Position numbers and translations under genes: made by a program
In this document: in pieces, positions 45,579-54,575 of the stretch
Position numbering within the stretch: the first letter of the stretch is position 1
Layout of the letters: each line of letters starts with the position of its first letter
The notes under the pieces: generated by a model
The model's database searches: none
What the model was told of the DNA's origin: nothing
What the model saw: only the letters and a program-made list of their open reading frames with translations
Assembly (NCBI GenBank): GCA_963727245.1
Contig: CAVSFO010000012.1
Location: forward strand, 62,001-126,000
DNA: 64,000 nucleotides
Direction: 5' to 3'
Source of the DNA: JBKQVT01 sp963727245
GTDB lineage: Bacteria > Planctomycetota > Planctomycetia > Pirellulales > Thermoguttaceae

Positions 45579-45797
45579 TTAGAATCCTTGCTGGTTTGCG
45601 CGCCGTCGCGACGCCGCAGGCAACCTTGCCGGACACCATGAACGGACCGGCAACCACCCGGCGAGCCATAGCGGCAGCAACCGCGCAACTGCCCATCGGG
45701 AACGCCCATGCGTCGTACCAAGCAGGCGGTCTTTGCCGGCGCCGATGCCCAAGCGGGTGGCGATCTTGCTGGTGACGATGTTGAGATAGCGGTCCAT
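45579..45797 (-). CDS. Possible small protein, unknown
   Basis: 72 residues from ATG 45797 with AAAGGGA upstream. The first half (MDRYLNIVTSKIATRLGIGAG) looks protein-like; the second half is Trp/Arg-rich and low in credibility, and a frameshift there is possible. No family recognised. Confidence 0.3.
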   Translation of the reverse strand: MDRYLNIVTSKIATRLGIGAGKDRLLGTTHGRSRWAVARLLPLWLAGWLPVRSWCPARLPAASRRRANQQGF

Positions 45798-45980
45798 GGC
45801 AGTCCCTTTCGTTGCGCGGCAGCGCGGTGAGAGAGGGCAAGACAACGTAATGGCCAGATCGGCCCCCGGCCACCGCGGCAGCGGGCCCTCTTCTGCAAAC
45901 CCTAGTTTCCCACAACCGACATCCCTTGTCAAGTTGCGGCCGTGCTGAATCGTAGACACGCGGCTGGCGAAAAGGTTCGC

Positions 45981-46541
45981 TCAGGCGGAGGGTTTTTCGT
46001 CCGCCGCGCCGTCTTCGGCCACGGAGGGCACCACCCAGACCTTCAAGTCGCCTTCAATCTCGTGGGCCACGTGAATCTTGATGGTGTAGAGGCCCAGTTC
46101 CTTCAGCGGCCCCTGCAGGCGGACCTGGTCCTGGGCAATGGTGATCTTGTTGCGTTTCAGGGCGCTGACGATCTCGACGGCGCCCACCGAGCCGTAGAGG
46201 TGGCCTTCGTCGTTGGCATTGGCTTCGATCGTCACGCTCTGCCGGCCGAGTTCCTCGGCCAAGGCGCGCAGGCCGGCCAGGCGGGCCTTCTCGATCTGCT
46301 CCAACTGGGCCCGATGCTTCTGGACCATCCGCTTGTGATGCTCGCTGGCGATGGTCGCCAAGCCCTGCGGCAATAAATAGTTCATGGCATGGCCGGGTCG
46401 AACCGTCACCACGTCGCCTTGCTGGCCCAGGTGCTCGACCGTTTGAATCAACAACAGTTCAATGCCCCCGTTGGGGGCCTTGGGGAGCCGTTTGGGACGG
46501 CCGGCAGCGCCAGGGTGCTTTTTCGACTTGCTTTGGGGCAT
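45981..46541 (-). CDS. rplI: 50S ribosomal protein L9 with N-terminal extension
   Basis: 186 residues. The core ELLLIQTVEHLGQQGDVVTVRPGHAMNYLLPQGLA is the L9 N-domain; the long helix and C-domain (ALKRNKITIAQDQVRLQGPLKELGLYTIKIHVA) follow. About 27 basic residues precede the usual start, either a real extension or an over-long start call; no later ATG is available before the core. L9 binds 23S rRNA at the base of the L1 stalk. Last gene of the ctc-pth-rpsF-ssb-rplI block, split from ssb by a repeat. Confidence 0.95.
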   Translation of the reverse strand: MPQSKSKKHPGAAGRPKRLPKAPNGGIELLLIQTVEHLGQQGDVVTVRPGHAMNYLLPQGLATIASEHHKRMVQKHRAQLEQIEKARLAGLRALAEELGRQSVTIEANANDEGHLYGSVGAVEIVSALKRNKITIAQDQVRLQGPLKELGLYTIKIHVAHEIEGDLKVWVVPSVAEDGAADEKPSA

Positions 46542-46575
46542 CGGTATTCTTCTCTAACTATGCTGGTTTCCGAAA

Positions 46576-46636
46576 GGGGACAGTCCCATTTTGTCCGACC
46601 ATGCTTCGCATGGTGCCCAAAATCGGGACAGTCCCC
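46576..46636. repeat. GGGGACAGTCCC palindromic element between ssb and rplI
   Basis: Near-identical to 40231-40292, with the ACCATGC TTC GCATGGT core. It lies inside what should be one operon. Confidence 0.9.
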
Positions 46637-46653
46637 CGGTTATTCTTCAAGTC

Positions 46654-47130
46654 CTAAAACGGGATGTCATCGCCGCCGGAGGACTCCGGCGGCGGGGCAT
46701 CGCCAAATTCGTCGTCGGGCGGGCCGGCCTCTTCGTGCCGCCCGCCGCCTTGGGGCGCTCCCACGGCCCGGCCCGGACCGCCGGAACCGCCCGCGCCGCC
46801 CCGGCTGCCAAGCATCTGCATCCGATCGCACACCACGCGGAGCTTCGACCGCTTCTGGCCGTCGTTGCCCTCCCAGGAGTCCAACTTCAGCCGCCCCTCG
46901 ATCAACACGGGCGAGCCCTTGGTCAAATACTCGCAAGCGACTTCCGCCGTCCGGGCCCAAAGCGTCACGTCCACAAACGTCGTTTCCTCGACCCATTCGC
47001 CGTTGGCGTTCTTGCGGCGATCGTTCACCGCCAGGCCGAGGTCCGTCACCGCGCTGCCGCTGGCGATATAGCGCAGCTCCGGGTCCCGGGTGACGTTGCC
47101 AAGCAGGATGACGCGGTTAAAGCTGGCCAT
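46654..47130 (-). CDS. ssb: Single-stranded DNA-binding protein
   Basis: 158 residues. OB fold: MASFNRVILLGNVTRDPELRY, GLAVNDRRKNANGEWVEETTFVDVTLW, EYLTKGSPVLIEGRLKLDSWEG. Then a Gly-rich linker and the acidic tip GDDIPF, which recruits replication and repair proteins. Lies between rpsF and rplI as in many bacteria. Confidence 0.97.
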   Translation of the reverse strand: MASFNRVILLGNVTRDPELRYIASGSAVTDLGLAVNDRRKNANGEWVEETTFVDVTLWARTAEVACEYLTKGSPVLIEGRLKLDSWEGNDGQKRSKLRVVCDRMQMLGSRGGAGGSGGPGRAVGAPQGGGRHEEAGPPDDEFGDAPPPESSGGDDIPF

Positions 47131-47160
47131 GGCCGCTATCCCCCCTCTTCTACACCTTGG

Positions 47161-47598
47161 TTACTCGTCCTCGTCCAGCTCGGGCACTTCCAGCTCTTTC
47201 AGGTCGATGCCGACGGCGATCACGGGTGGCGGGGCCACCACTTCCGCCGCTGGGGCAGGCGTCGCTGGGGCACTCTGGGCATGGGCCACCACCGCCTCCA
47301 CAATCCGCGGATCGACCTTCAAGAACAGCACCCGCAAGATGGTGTCGTTGATCTGGCACTCCCGCTTCAAGGTCGTCAACTTGGCGCCCGACAGCTCGAA
47401 GTAGGTGAGCCAGTAGGTCCCCTTGCGGTGCGACTTGATGGGGTACGCCAGGCGGCGTTCTTCCCAGAGCCGGCTGACAAGGATCTTGCCGCCGAGCTTT
47501 TGAATCGTTTCGTCGATCTGGCCCGAGACCGCCTCCGGATCGTGTCCGTAGCGACTGGAGTCCAGAATGAACATGCCTTCGTAGACGTTGTCAGCCAA
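47161..47598 (-). CDS. rpsF: 30S ribosomal protein S6
   Basis: 145 residues. YEGMFILDSSRYGHDPEAVSGQI, KILVSRLWEERRLAYPIKSHRKGTYWLTYFEL and CQINDTILRVLFLKVD match S6; the acidic, Ala/Pro-rich tail is longer than usual. The start is TTG 47598: AGGAG lies upstream, no ATG is near, and the conserved N-terminus begins there. Confidence 0.94.
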   Translation of the reverse strand: MADNVYEGMFILDSSRYGHDPEAVSGQIDETIQKLGGKILVSRLWEERRLAYPIKSHRKGTYWLTYFELSGAKLTTLKRECQINDTILRVLFLKVDPRIVEAVVAHAQSAPATPAPAAEVVAPPPVIAVGIDLKELEVPELDEDE

Positions 47599-47624
47599 AA
47601 CCGTGCTCCTACGCTTATCGCTTG

Positions 47625-48182
47625 CTAATTGTATCGATTCATGCACACGTCGAGGCCCTCGCGGGCCCAGGTCACCACGGCCTCGGCGGCCTGCACCACC
47701 GCCACTTCCACGTCCGCGATTTCCTCGCCGGTAAACTTGCTGAGCACGTAATTGGCCCAGTCCCAGCCCTCCGGCGGCGAGCCGATTCCGATCCTGAGGC
47801 GGGCAAACTCCTCGCTCCCCAGGCGGCGGATGATGTCTTCCAACCCTTTCTGCCCGCCGGACGACCCCGCCGCTCGGATCCGCAGCTTGGCCACCGGCAA
47901 GTTCAAGTCGTCGCAGACGACCAACACGTCCTCGTTAGGTATTTTATAAAAGTCGCGGGCGGCCAGCACGCTGGCCCCGCTCAAATTCATGTAAGTCCAA
48001 GGCGTCAGCAGCAGTCCCTTCTCTCCCTCCAGGTTGACCTCGACCACCTCGCCTTGAAAACGGGCTTTGGCCGGTCCGGTGGCGAACTTGCGGGCCAACT
48101 CCGCCAGGACGGCCCAACCGATGTTGTGCCGGGTTTGCTGGTAACGGCGGCCCGGATTGCCCAGTCCAACCACGAGTTTCAT
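47625..48182 (-). CDS. pth: Peptidyl-tRNA hydrolase
   Basis: 185 residues. Releases tRNA from stalled peptidyl-tRNA. KLVVGLGNPGRRYQQTRHNIGW contains the catalytic His (TRHN); TPWTYMNLSG, VVCDDLNLPVAKLRIRAAGSSGGQKGLEDI and RLRIGIGSP are the family signatures. ATG 48182 begins the conserved sequence; GTG 48191 is an alternative. Confidence 0.97.
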   Translation of the reverse strand: MKLVVGLGNPGRRYQQTRHNIGWAVLAELARKFATGPAKARFQGEVVEVNLEGEKGLLLTPWTYMNLSGASVLAARDFYKIPNEDVLVVCDDLNLPVAKLRIRAAGSSGGQKGLEDIIRRLGSEEFARLRIGIGSPPEGWDWANYVLSKFTGEEIADVEVAVVQAAEAVVTWAREGLDVCMNRYN

Positions 48183-48212
48183 GGTCAGCACCCCGCCAAT
48201 AGGGCAGGCAGC

Positions 48213-48848
48213 TTAGCTCTCCTCCGTCTCTTCTTCGGGCTTGGCGCCGATCACTTCCGGCTCGCCGGGCGCGGCGGCGGCGGCGGCCTCCTCCCCCTCC
48301 TCCGGCTTCTCTACCGGCACGATGCAATGCACCACGATCGCCTCCGGATCGCCGAAGGCCCGCGCCTTGGCCGGCAACTCCAGCGACGCCAGCTTGATCG
48401 CCTCGTCCAGTTTCAGGTTGTTGACGTTCACGTGCAGCTTGTCGGGAATGCTGCCGGCCGGGCATTCCAGTTCGATCTGGTGGATAAGTTGTTCGACGAC
48501 GCCGCCGGTCTTTACGCCCGGGGCTTCGCCGCGGAGTTCGATGGTCACGACGACTTTCACCAATTCATCGACGGAAATCCGCGTGAAATCGACGTGGACG
48601 ATGGTGGTGCCCCACGTATCCCACTGGAGTTCGCGGATGAACGCCGATTCGCTCACCGCCCCGGTCAGGTCGACCAAGCGGCTGCCGTGTCGCACGGCGG
48701 CGTCGAGTTGGTCGGTGGCGATGGCCAGGGCGACGGGTTCGAGTCCATGGCCATAGAGCACGGCAGGGATTTGGCCCCCCCGCCGGAGCCGACGGCTTTG
48801 GTGTTTTCCCCGGGTTTCCCGGGCGGTGACGTGGAGCTGTTCGGGCAT
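48213..48848 (-). CDS. rplY: 50S ribosomal protein L25, general stress (CTC) form
   Basis: 211 residues. N-terminal 5S-rRNA-binding domain (RETRGKHQSRRLRRGGQIPAVLYGHG, RLVDL) plus the CTC C-terminal beta domain (GEAPGVKTGGVVEQLIHQIELECPAGSIPDKLHVNV) and an acidic Ala-rich tail. ATG 48848 follows GAGGAC. First gene of the block; pth follows at 30 bases. Confidence 0.95.
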   Translation of the reverse strand: MPEQLHVTARETRGKHQSRRLRRGGQIPAVLYGHGLEPVALAIATDQLDAAVRHGSRLVDLTGAVSESAFIRELQWDTWGTTIVHVDFTRISVDELVKVVVTIELRGEAPGVKTGGVVEQLIHQIELECPAGSIPDKLHVNVNNLKLDEAIKLASLELPAKARAFGDPEAIVVHCIVPVEKPEEGEEAAAAAAPGEPEVIGAKPEEETEES

Positions 48849-48990
48849 GCCGTCCTCGGATTTCACTGCGACCAACGGTTGCGAATCTAGTTATTGTCCC
48901 CGTTTCGGAGAGAATTTCAAGCCCAGGCGACGAGAATTTTGGCGAACGATGGTATCGCCAAGCAGGAACCTGCCAAACCCGGAAGTCGTA

Positions 48991-49037
48991 GGCACACGCC
49001 GTGCGCCGTAACTGGCCCACGGCACACGGCGTGTGCC
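48991..49037. repeat. GGCACACGCCGTG palindrome
   Basis: Perfect 13-bp inverted repeat (48991-49003, 49025-49037) about 150 bases upstream of the L25 gene. Seen once in this window. Confidence 0.75.
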
Positions 49038-49357
49038 TGCACTTTTCGCAGGCCGGCGGCGGCTCGCGCAAAGACCCATTGCTGGGGAAGGTCTAGGGAA
49101 GCTCTCGGGACATCAGAAGGTCCGCATGGGGACGCAGCTAGTGTTGGCGAATATGGCGGGTGTGAATCCTAAAGACTGGCGGCCTCAGCGCTTCCGACTC
49201 TGCGGCTTGGCGAGCACGACAACGTGAGCAAACCTAGGCGGTAAAAATCGAAAAAGTCCTTGCCTTATTTGCAGATATTGGTGAAAATGAGCTTATTCAG
49301 TGAAAGTTGGCCGGTGGCGGTCTGCGCTCTTGGCATAGAAACTTGGGGGGTGTCCTG
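49038..49357. other. Gene-free stretch before the PEP-CTERM gene
   Basis: I see no gene or clear promoter here; the last 100 bases are AT-richer than average. Confidence 0.5.
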
Positions 49358-50103
49358 ATGAAGTCCCTTCGGCTCCTGATGATTCTGGCAGTGCTTGGGA
49401 TGATGACCTCGGTGGTGCAGGCCCAATCGGCCACGCCGTTGTTTGACTGGGCCGCCAATCCCGGCAACACCGAACTCACGACGACCACGGTAACCAACGA
49501 TACCAACGGGTCGCGGCCGGGGCGTGAAATCACCAAGCTTTGGTTTGCCGAAAACGCGACCGACTACTTCTTCCGCCTGGACCTGGCCGGGCGCCGAGCA
49601 ACCTCAACCCCAGCCCCTCGGACTTTGCCGAAGCCTATGCCATCGACATCCAGTACGCCAGCGGCGGCGGCAATCCCTTGGAGTCGAACTATATCGCCGA
49701 GGGCCTCAGCAACATCACGTACATCCTCATGACGCACGCTGCGGAGGCGCAGGCGGGCTTGTTTTCGATGGACCACCTGCACACGTTCGATTACAGCGCA
49801 CCGGGCGGCGTGGATACGGCCTACTTGATCGCGGGGGAGGGGACTCCCGTCGTCGCGGGCGCGAACGTCTATCATCCGTTCGGCTCCACCGAAATGGACT
49901 GGGAGGTCCCCATTAGTGTCTTGGGCCCGGGGCCGTTCACCATTTTCGGCTCGACGATCAACTCGACGGACGGGGACACGTACACCGTCACCGGCCCGGT
50001 CGCTGTTCCCGCGATACCGGAGCCCACGACGCTAGCGCTGGCGATGGCCGGCGGCCTGGTCTTGCTCGGGTGGCGCAGGGCGAGAAAATCCCGCCGCGCG
50101 TGA
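49358..50103 (+). CDS. PEP-CTERM sorting-signal protein (one frameshift)
   Basis: Signal peptide MKSLRLLMILAVLGMMTSVVQA, then a beta-rich body (TELTTTTVTNDTNGSRPGREI, DATDYFFRLDL). After a shift near 49590 it continues through NLNPSPSDFAEAYAIDIQYASGG to the classical ending AIPEPTTLALAMAGGLVLLGWRRARKSR: PEP motif, hydrophobic helix and basic tail. Such proteins are processed by exosortase and end up on the surface or in the extracellular matrix. No exosortase gene is in the window. The body has no recognised domain. Followed by a terminator. Confidence 0.88.
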
Positions 50104-50142
50104 AAGCGGACTTTGCGGCCATGTCTTGGCGCTGGGCGTCGC

Positions 50143-50168
50143 CCCCCCGTTGCAAACGGGGGGCTTTT
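50143..50168 (+). terminator. Rho-independent terminator of the PEP-CTERM gene
   Basis: CCCCCCGTT, loop GCA, AACGGGGGG, then CTTTT. Confidence 0.8.
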
Positions 50169-50269
50169 CTCGCCGGCACGGATTTCCTGAATGTCGCAAG
50201 CCTCGTCCCCCGTACCTCTGCGCCTCTGCGCGAGCCTTGATTGCGGTGCGACGTGCGGCCGCCCAGCGT

Positions 50270-51085
50270 TCAGCCTTCCTGCGGCACGCGGCCCGGCGCG
50301 CTGACGCCTCCCCGCTCCGCGCCCTGCGGGGCGGCGGCGTGATGCGGGGCCGGCGGGCCGCGATGACCCAGGTCCATGTCCTCGCCGAAATAATACTTGC
50401 GGGCCTCGGCGTTGCCGAGGACCTCGTCGGGGCGGCCGTGGCAGAGCACCTTGCCGTCGCGAATCACGTAGCTGCGGTCGGTGATCTGCAGCGTCTCCCG
50501 CACCTGGTGGTCGGTGATGAGGATGGCAATGCCTTCCGTGCGCAGGCTCTTGATGACGGTCTGAATGCTGACGATCGTCACCGGATCGATGCCCGTGAAC
50601 GGCTCGTCCAAGAGGATGATCTTGGGATTGGACACCAGGGCGCGGGCGATTTCCAAACGCCGCCGCTCGCCGCCGGAGAGCGACATGGCCAGCGACTTGC
50701 GCACCCGGGCGATGTCGAACTGGTTGAGCAGCTCCTCGCAGCGCGCTTTGCGGCGGGGACGGTCGAATTCGAGCATCTCCATCACGCCCAGCAGGTTCTG
50801 CTCGACGGTGAGCTTGCGGAAGACGCTCGATTCCTGGGCCAGGTAGCCCATGCCGCCGTCGCGGGCGCGGCGATACATCGGCCAGTCGGTGATGTCGACG
50901 CCGCCCAGCCAGACGCGGCCGGCGTTGGCCTCGATCATGCCGCAGGTCATGCGGAAGCTGGTCGTCTTGCCGGCGCCGTTGGGGCCCAGCAGGCCGACGA
51001 TCTCGCCGCGGTTGACGCAGAAGTCGACCTTATCGACGACGCGGCGGCGGCCGTAGATTTTCACCAGTCCTTGGACTTCCAACAT
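50270..51085 (-). CDS. lptB: LPS export ABC transporter ATP-binding protein LptB
   Basis: 271 residues. Walker A GPNGAGKTT, Q-loop YLAQESSVF, signature LSGGERRRLEIARAL, Walker B IILLDEPF and switch His in LITDHQVRE. The GIDPVTI and NLLGVMEMLE details are those of LptB, which powers lipopolysaccharide extraction from the inner membrane with LptF/G/C. The start is ATG 51085, where similarity begins; the upstream frame runs into a palindrome. The C-terminal 35 residues (Pro/Ala/His-rich) are extra. No lptF/G/C genes are adjacent. Confidence 0.93.
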   Translation of the reverse strand: MLEVQGLVKIYGRRRVVDKVDFCVNRGEIVGLLGPNGAGKTTSFRMTCGMIEANAGRVWLGGVDITDWPMYRRARDGGMGYLAQESSVFRKLTVEQNLLGVMEMLEFDRPRRKARCEELLNQFDIARVRKSLAMSLSGGERRRLEIARALVSNPKIILLDEPFTGIDPVTIVSIQTVIKSLRTEGIAILITDHQVRETLQITDRSYVIRDGKVLCHGRPDEVLGNAEARKYYFGEDMDLGHRGPPAPHHAAAPQGAERGGVSAPGRVPQEG

Positions 51086-51122
51086 CGGTCCGCTCCTTCG
51101 GCCCCGGGGGCTGCCTGCTATC

Positions 51123-51284
51123 TTACGAATCCCATCCTGCTTACGCCTGTAGGGTGGGTCGAGCGCAGCGAGCCCCACCACCAGTCTTTCGCCGATTTTG
51201 GTGGGGCTCGCTGCGCTCGACCCACCCTACGATTCCTCCGCGCTCCACGGCGGAAACGATTTACTTTACGAATCCCATCCTGCT
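51123..51284. repeat. GTAGGGTGGGTCGAG palindrome with flanking 19-bp direct repeats
   Basis: The palindrome (51149-51230) has arms of about 35 bases. It is bordered by identical TTACGAATCCCATCCTGCT at 51123-51141 and 51266-51284. The second copy is the 3' end of lepB (codons SRMGFV in reverse), so the first is a duplicated piece of that gene. Confidence 0.88.
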
Positions 51285-52885
51285 GAAATTCGGGAAAAAG
51301 GGGAAGGGAATGTGATAGCCGCCGACGGTCACCTCATCCCACGAGTGCGGCCAATAGATGCACAGCGCCTTGCCGATGAGCAAGTCGCGGTCCACCCAGT
51401 AGCGATCTCCCCACAGCCGCCCGTCCTTGCTGCACGCGCTATTGTCGCCGAGCATGAAAAACTGGTCCTTGAGCAGGGGAAACTCCACGTTCCTCTGCAC
51501 GTTGTCGAAGCGATACCACGTCCCCGGATCGGCCAAGTCGGGGTAGCTGCTCGGGCCGCCCGTGAATTCGCTGATACCCCGCCCTTCACGGTCGTCGGCG
51601 ATGTAGTAGATGTTCCGCATGACGTTCAGGTGGCTGACCGTCAAGTCCGCCTGGCGGCTGGTGATACGCACGGGCGTCAGGTCCGCAGGCCGGGGCCTAT
51701 AGGTTTTCAGCCCTTGGGACTGGTTCAGGACGTTGGAATCATAGCAGGTGGTCGTCGACCAGTTGCCGCGCGGAACAACGCGGTCATCGACCCACAGCAG
51801 CAGCCGGTCGTCGCAGTTGGCAAAGCGGATGCGGTGCGTGCCGCGGCCCTTCAGGGCGGTATTGGCGCGAGGATTGAATTGCCCGGCGTAGTCGCCGCTG
51901 ATGGAAAGGGCGGCCTCGCCACTGGCCAGGTCGATCCGGCAGCCGAACCGGCGCCCCCCTTGACCAGCTCGAACTCGACCTGCCCGGCGGCCGACCGCGA
52001 CTGGACCGTGCACTCCAAGGCCAGGTCGCCGACCCAGTTCAGTCCCAGGCTTGTCGGCGGACTGCTCTCCGGCGAGCCGGCATTGTAGGCGACGAAATCG
52101 GAAATCAAGGCGGGCCCGATCGGCCGCATCTCGCGCGTCCTGGCGTCGTACGAAGGCACCAGGTTGCAATACTCCAATTGGGCTTCGCCGGGCGGCTGGC
52201 CGCCGGAGAGTACAGTCTGGAACGCGGTGCCGTCCTCCTGCCAATGGATCCCGCTCCAGCGCTCCGGGTAGGCCGGTTCGTGCTCCTTGAGGACCTTCAT
52301 GCGGTCGTTCTCGAAGACCGGCTCCAGCATGGACAGCAGTTTCGCCGGCGTCTTGCGGGCGATCTGGAAGGGCGCGTCCGGCCGCTCCGTGGGCCGCGTC
52401 CATAGGGCGCCGCGGCTGATGCGCACCGTCTCGCCGGGCAACCCCACCAGCCGCTTGATGAAGTTGGTCGCCGCATCCCCCGGGTAGTGGAAGACCACAA
52501 CGTCGAAGCGCTCGAAGGTCTTGTCCGGGGGATTGAGCTGATAACAGAACTTGTCGACCAGGACGCGGTCCCCGTTGTAGGTCGGCAGCGATTTGTCCCT
52601 CAGATCGGCCCGCAGGCGGCATTCCGGGCAAATGGCGCTCTGGACTACGGCGGGCACGGAATCGCCGTCGGGACCGCTGGACTTGGCGCCGCTGACCTGA
52701 TAGGGGCAGCCGCAATAGGGGCAAACCAGGTCCTTGTGGGCGCCCATCAGGGCCGGGGCCATCGAGCCGGTGGGAATCACAAACGCCTCGGCCTCGAAGG
52801 TGCGAATCAACAGCGCCAGCACGATCGCCACGATCACCGATTCGATCGTTTCTCGAATGACCGCCGGGGAGAGATATTTCTGCAT
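51261..52885 (-). CDS. lepB: Signal peptidase I with large insertion (one frameshift)
   Basis: Membrane Ser/Lys protease that removes signal peptides. N-terminal helix ESVIVAIVLALLIRTF, catalytic Ser in FVIPTGSMAPAL, then a zinc-ribbon-like insert (CPYCGCPY ... CPEC), box C/D with GDRVLVDKF and catalytic Lys in FIKRLVGLPGETV. A long insert (about 300 residues) with a lectin-like beta pattern (TALKGRGTHRIRFANCDDRLLLWVDD) precedes the last box, DQFFMLGDNSACSKDGRLWG. A frameshift near 51960, in a run of six C, splits the gene. Total about 540 residues, about twice the usual size. A paralogue follows upstream. Confidence 0.92.
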
Positions 52886-52989
52886 CGTCGACTCGGTGGG
52901 CGCAGCCGGTTTTGTCGCGCCCCCTGGGCTGCACGGCGGCCGACTGGGGACGACGGGATTTCGCGTGGGGTTCTTTTCGCTTAGTCATA

Positions 52990-54396
52990 TTAACGAATAT
53001 AACGGATTCGGGTCAGATCCGGAACTTGAAAATGCCAGGCCCCCCAGCGGACGCTGCGGGCCGGCAACACAATCGCTAAAGGCTTGCCTATCAAATACTT
53101 GTCGCCGACGGCGGCGCCCTCCGCCCAGGTCCGGCTATCGTTGGAAACCGGGCTGTTGTCGCCCAAAACGAAATATTCCCCCTCGCCAAGCTGCACCGCC
53201 TCGCCCCAGCGGCCGTCCCCAGCCGCCCAAACCGGCTCCGTGTAATACACGTCGCGCCAGACCCGCACCTCCTCCAGGTCCACCGCCAGCCGCCCCACGC
53301 CGATGGCCAGCGGCTGCTCCGGCGGCGCGGGGGCCCGCTCCGGCCGCTCGTAAGGGCACGTTACCACCGTCTGCCCCCCCAAGGCCAGCAAAAACTGCTC
53401 GTCGAACAGCGAGACTTCGATCTTCAGCCCGGCGGGCGGAATCAGCACCTGTCCGGCGGCCCCCGGCAGCGGCCGGCCGTCTTGCAGCACCCGGTAGCAC
53501 TTTTGGGCCGGATCGATCTCCACGCGGAACTGCGCCTCGCCGTCGGTCGCCCAAAGCAGCAGCAAGCCCGGCCCGCTGGCCTTGGCCACCCGCAGCGAGA
53601 GCATCAGGCCGGCCACCGCATGGACGTCTTCCTCGCGGCGCGGCCGGCCCTCGTCATAGCTGCAGAAATCGGTCACCGGCGCGGGCACCACTTCGTCCGG
53701 CCGATCCGCCCGCCGATACCCGTGATGATACACCAGCCAATCGACCGGCTGCGGGTCGGGTGCGGCGGCATGGAGGAAGCGGCCGCCGGCGGTGTCCCAG
53801 GCAGTCGGCCTGTGCTGGGCTTGCCAGCGGGGCGGCGGCAACGGTTCCAGCGTGGGGTGCTGGCGGGCGTCGTGAACGAGAATCGCCACGGCCCGCTGCT
53901 GCGACAACGTCTTGCGGACGATTTGACCGTTGGCAAAGACGCTGCCGTGCCGAATCTGAATCGACTCCCTGGGCAGTCCCACTACCCGCTTCACGTAGAG
54001 GGCATCGGCCTTCCCGGGCCGGCGCAGGGCCACAACCTCCCACCGGCGCGGCGGGCGGAGGAAGAAAACGGAGCGATCGACCAGCACGCGGTCGCCGGCC
54101 ACGACCGCCGTGTCATCGACCCGATTGCCCGCGTAGCCGCAGTTGGGGCAGACGGCACGCCAAGCCGCCGCATCGCCGTTGGCGTCGCAGGGGAAACGGT
54201 GGCCGCAGTCCGCGCAAACCACGTCGCGGTGTCTGCCCAAGAGGGTTTCCGCCATCGAGGCCCCGCTCACCTGGCAGCCGGCCGGAAAGCCTTCCAGGAA
54301 CCAGGTCCGCAGCACGGCCACGGCCATCGCCAACAAGACGGCCAATTCGATGGCCCGGCGCAGTCGCGTAGCGATTGTAGGGGATTTGCAAAGCAT
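52990..54396 (-). CDS. lepB: Second signal peptidase I with large insertion
   Basis: 468 residues, unbroken. Helix RRAIELAVLLAMAVAVLRTWF; catalytic Ser in VSGASMAETL; zinc-ribbon-like CADCGHRF ... CPNCGY; GDRVLVDRSVFFL; catalytic Lys in YVKRVVGLPRE; and final GEYFVLGDNSPVSNDSR. Between the Lys box and the last box lies a 200-residue insert with a lectin/LamG-like pattern (PPAGLKIEVSLFDEQFLLALGG), as in the neighbouring lepB but diverged. Start ATG 54396 is where the conserved helix region begins. The two genes are in tandem, about 104 bases apart, most likely a duplication with specialised substrates. Confidence 0.93.
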   Translation of the reverse strand: MLCKSPTIATRLRRAIELAVLLAMAVAVLRTWFLEGFPAGCQVSGASMAETLLGRHRDVVCADCGHRFPCDANGDAAAWRAVCPNCGYAGNRVDDTAVVAGDRVLVDRSVFFLRPPRRWEVVALRRPGKADALYVKRVVGLPRESIQIRHGSVFANGQIVRKTLSQQRAVAILVHDARQHPTLEPLPPPRWQAQHRPTAWDTAGGRFLHAAAPDPQPVDWLVYHHGYRRADRPDEVVPAPVTDFCSYDEGRPRREEDVHAVAGLMLSLRVAKASGPGLLLLWATDGEAQFRVEIDPAQKCYRVLQDGRPLPGAAGQVLIPPAGLKIEVSLFDEQFLLALGGQTVVTCPYERPERAPAPPEQPLAIGVGRLAVDLEEVRVWRDVYYTEPVWAAGDGRWGEAVQLGEGEYFVLGDNSPVSNDSRTWAEGAAVGDKYLIGKPLAIVLPARSVRWGAWHFQVPDLTRIRYIR

Positions 54397-54575
54397 ACGG
54401 GAATTCGAGCGGGTAACTGCCACGATCTCTATATTGATGGATTTGCCGGGCAACGACAACCGCCGTGCCCCGGGCTGGCCGGCCGCGGCGGACTTTGGCA
54501 AAGACTCGGCATAATCCGTGCCGTTGCCGCATCGGCGTGCTAGGTTTGATAACCAAAGCGTTGCGGAGACTCGAC

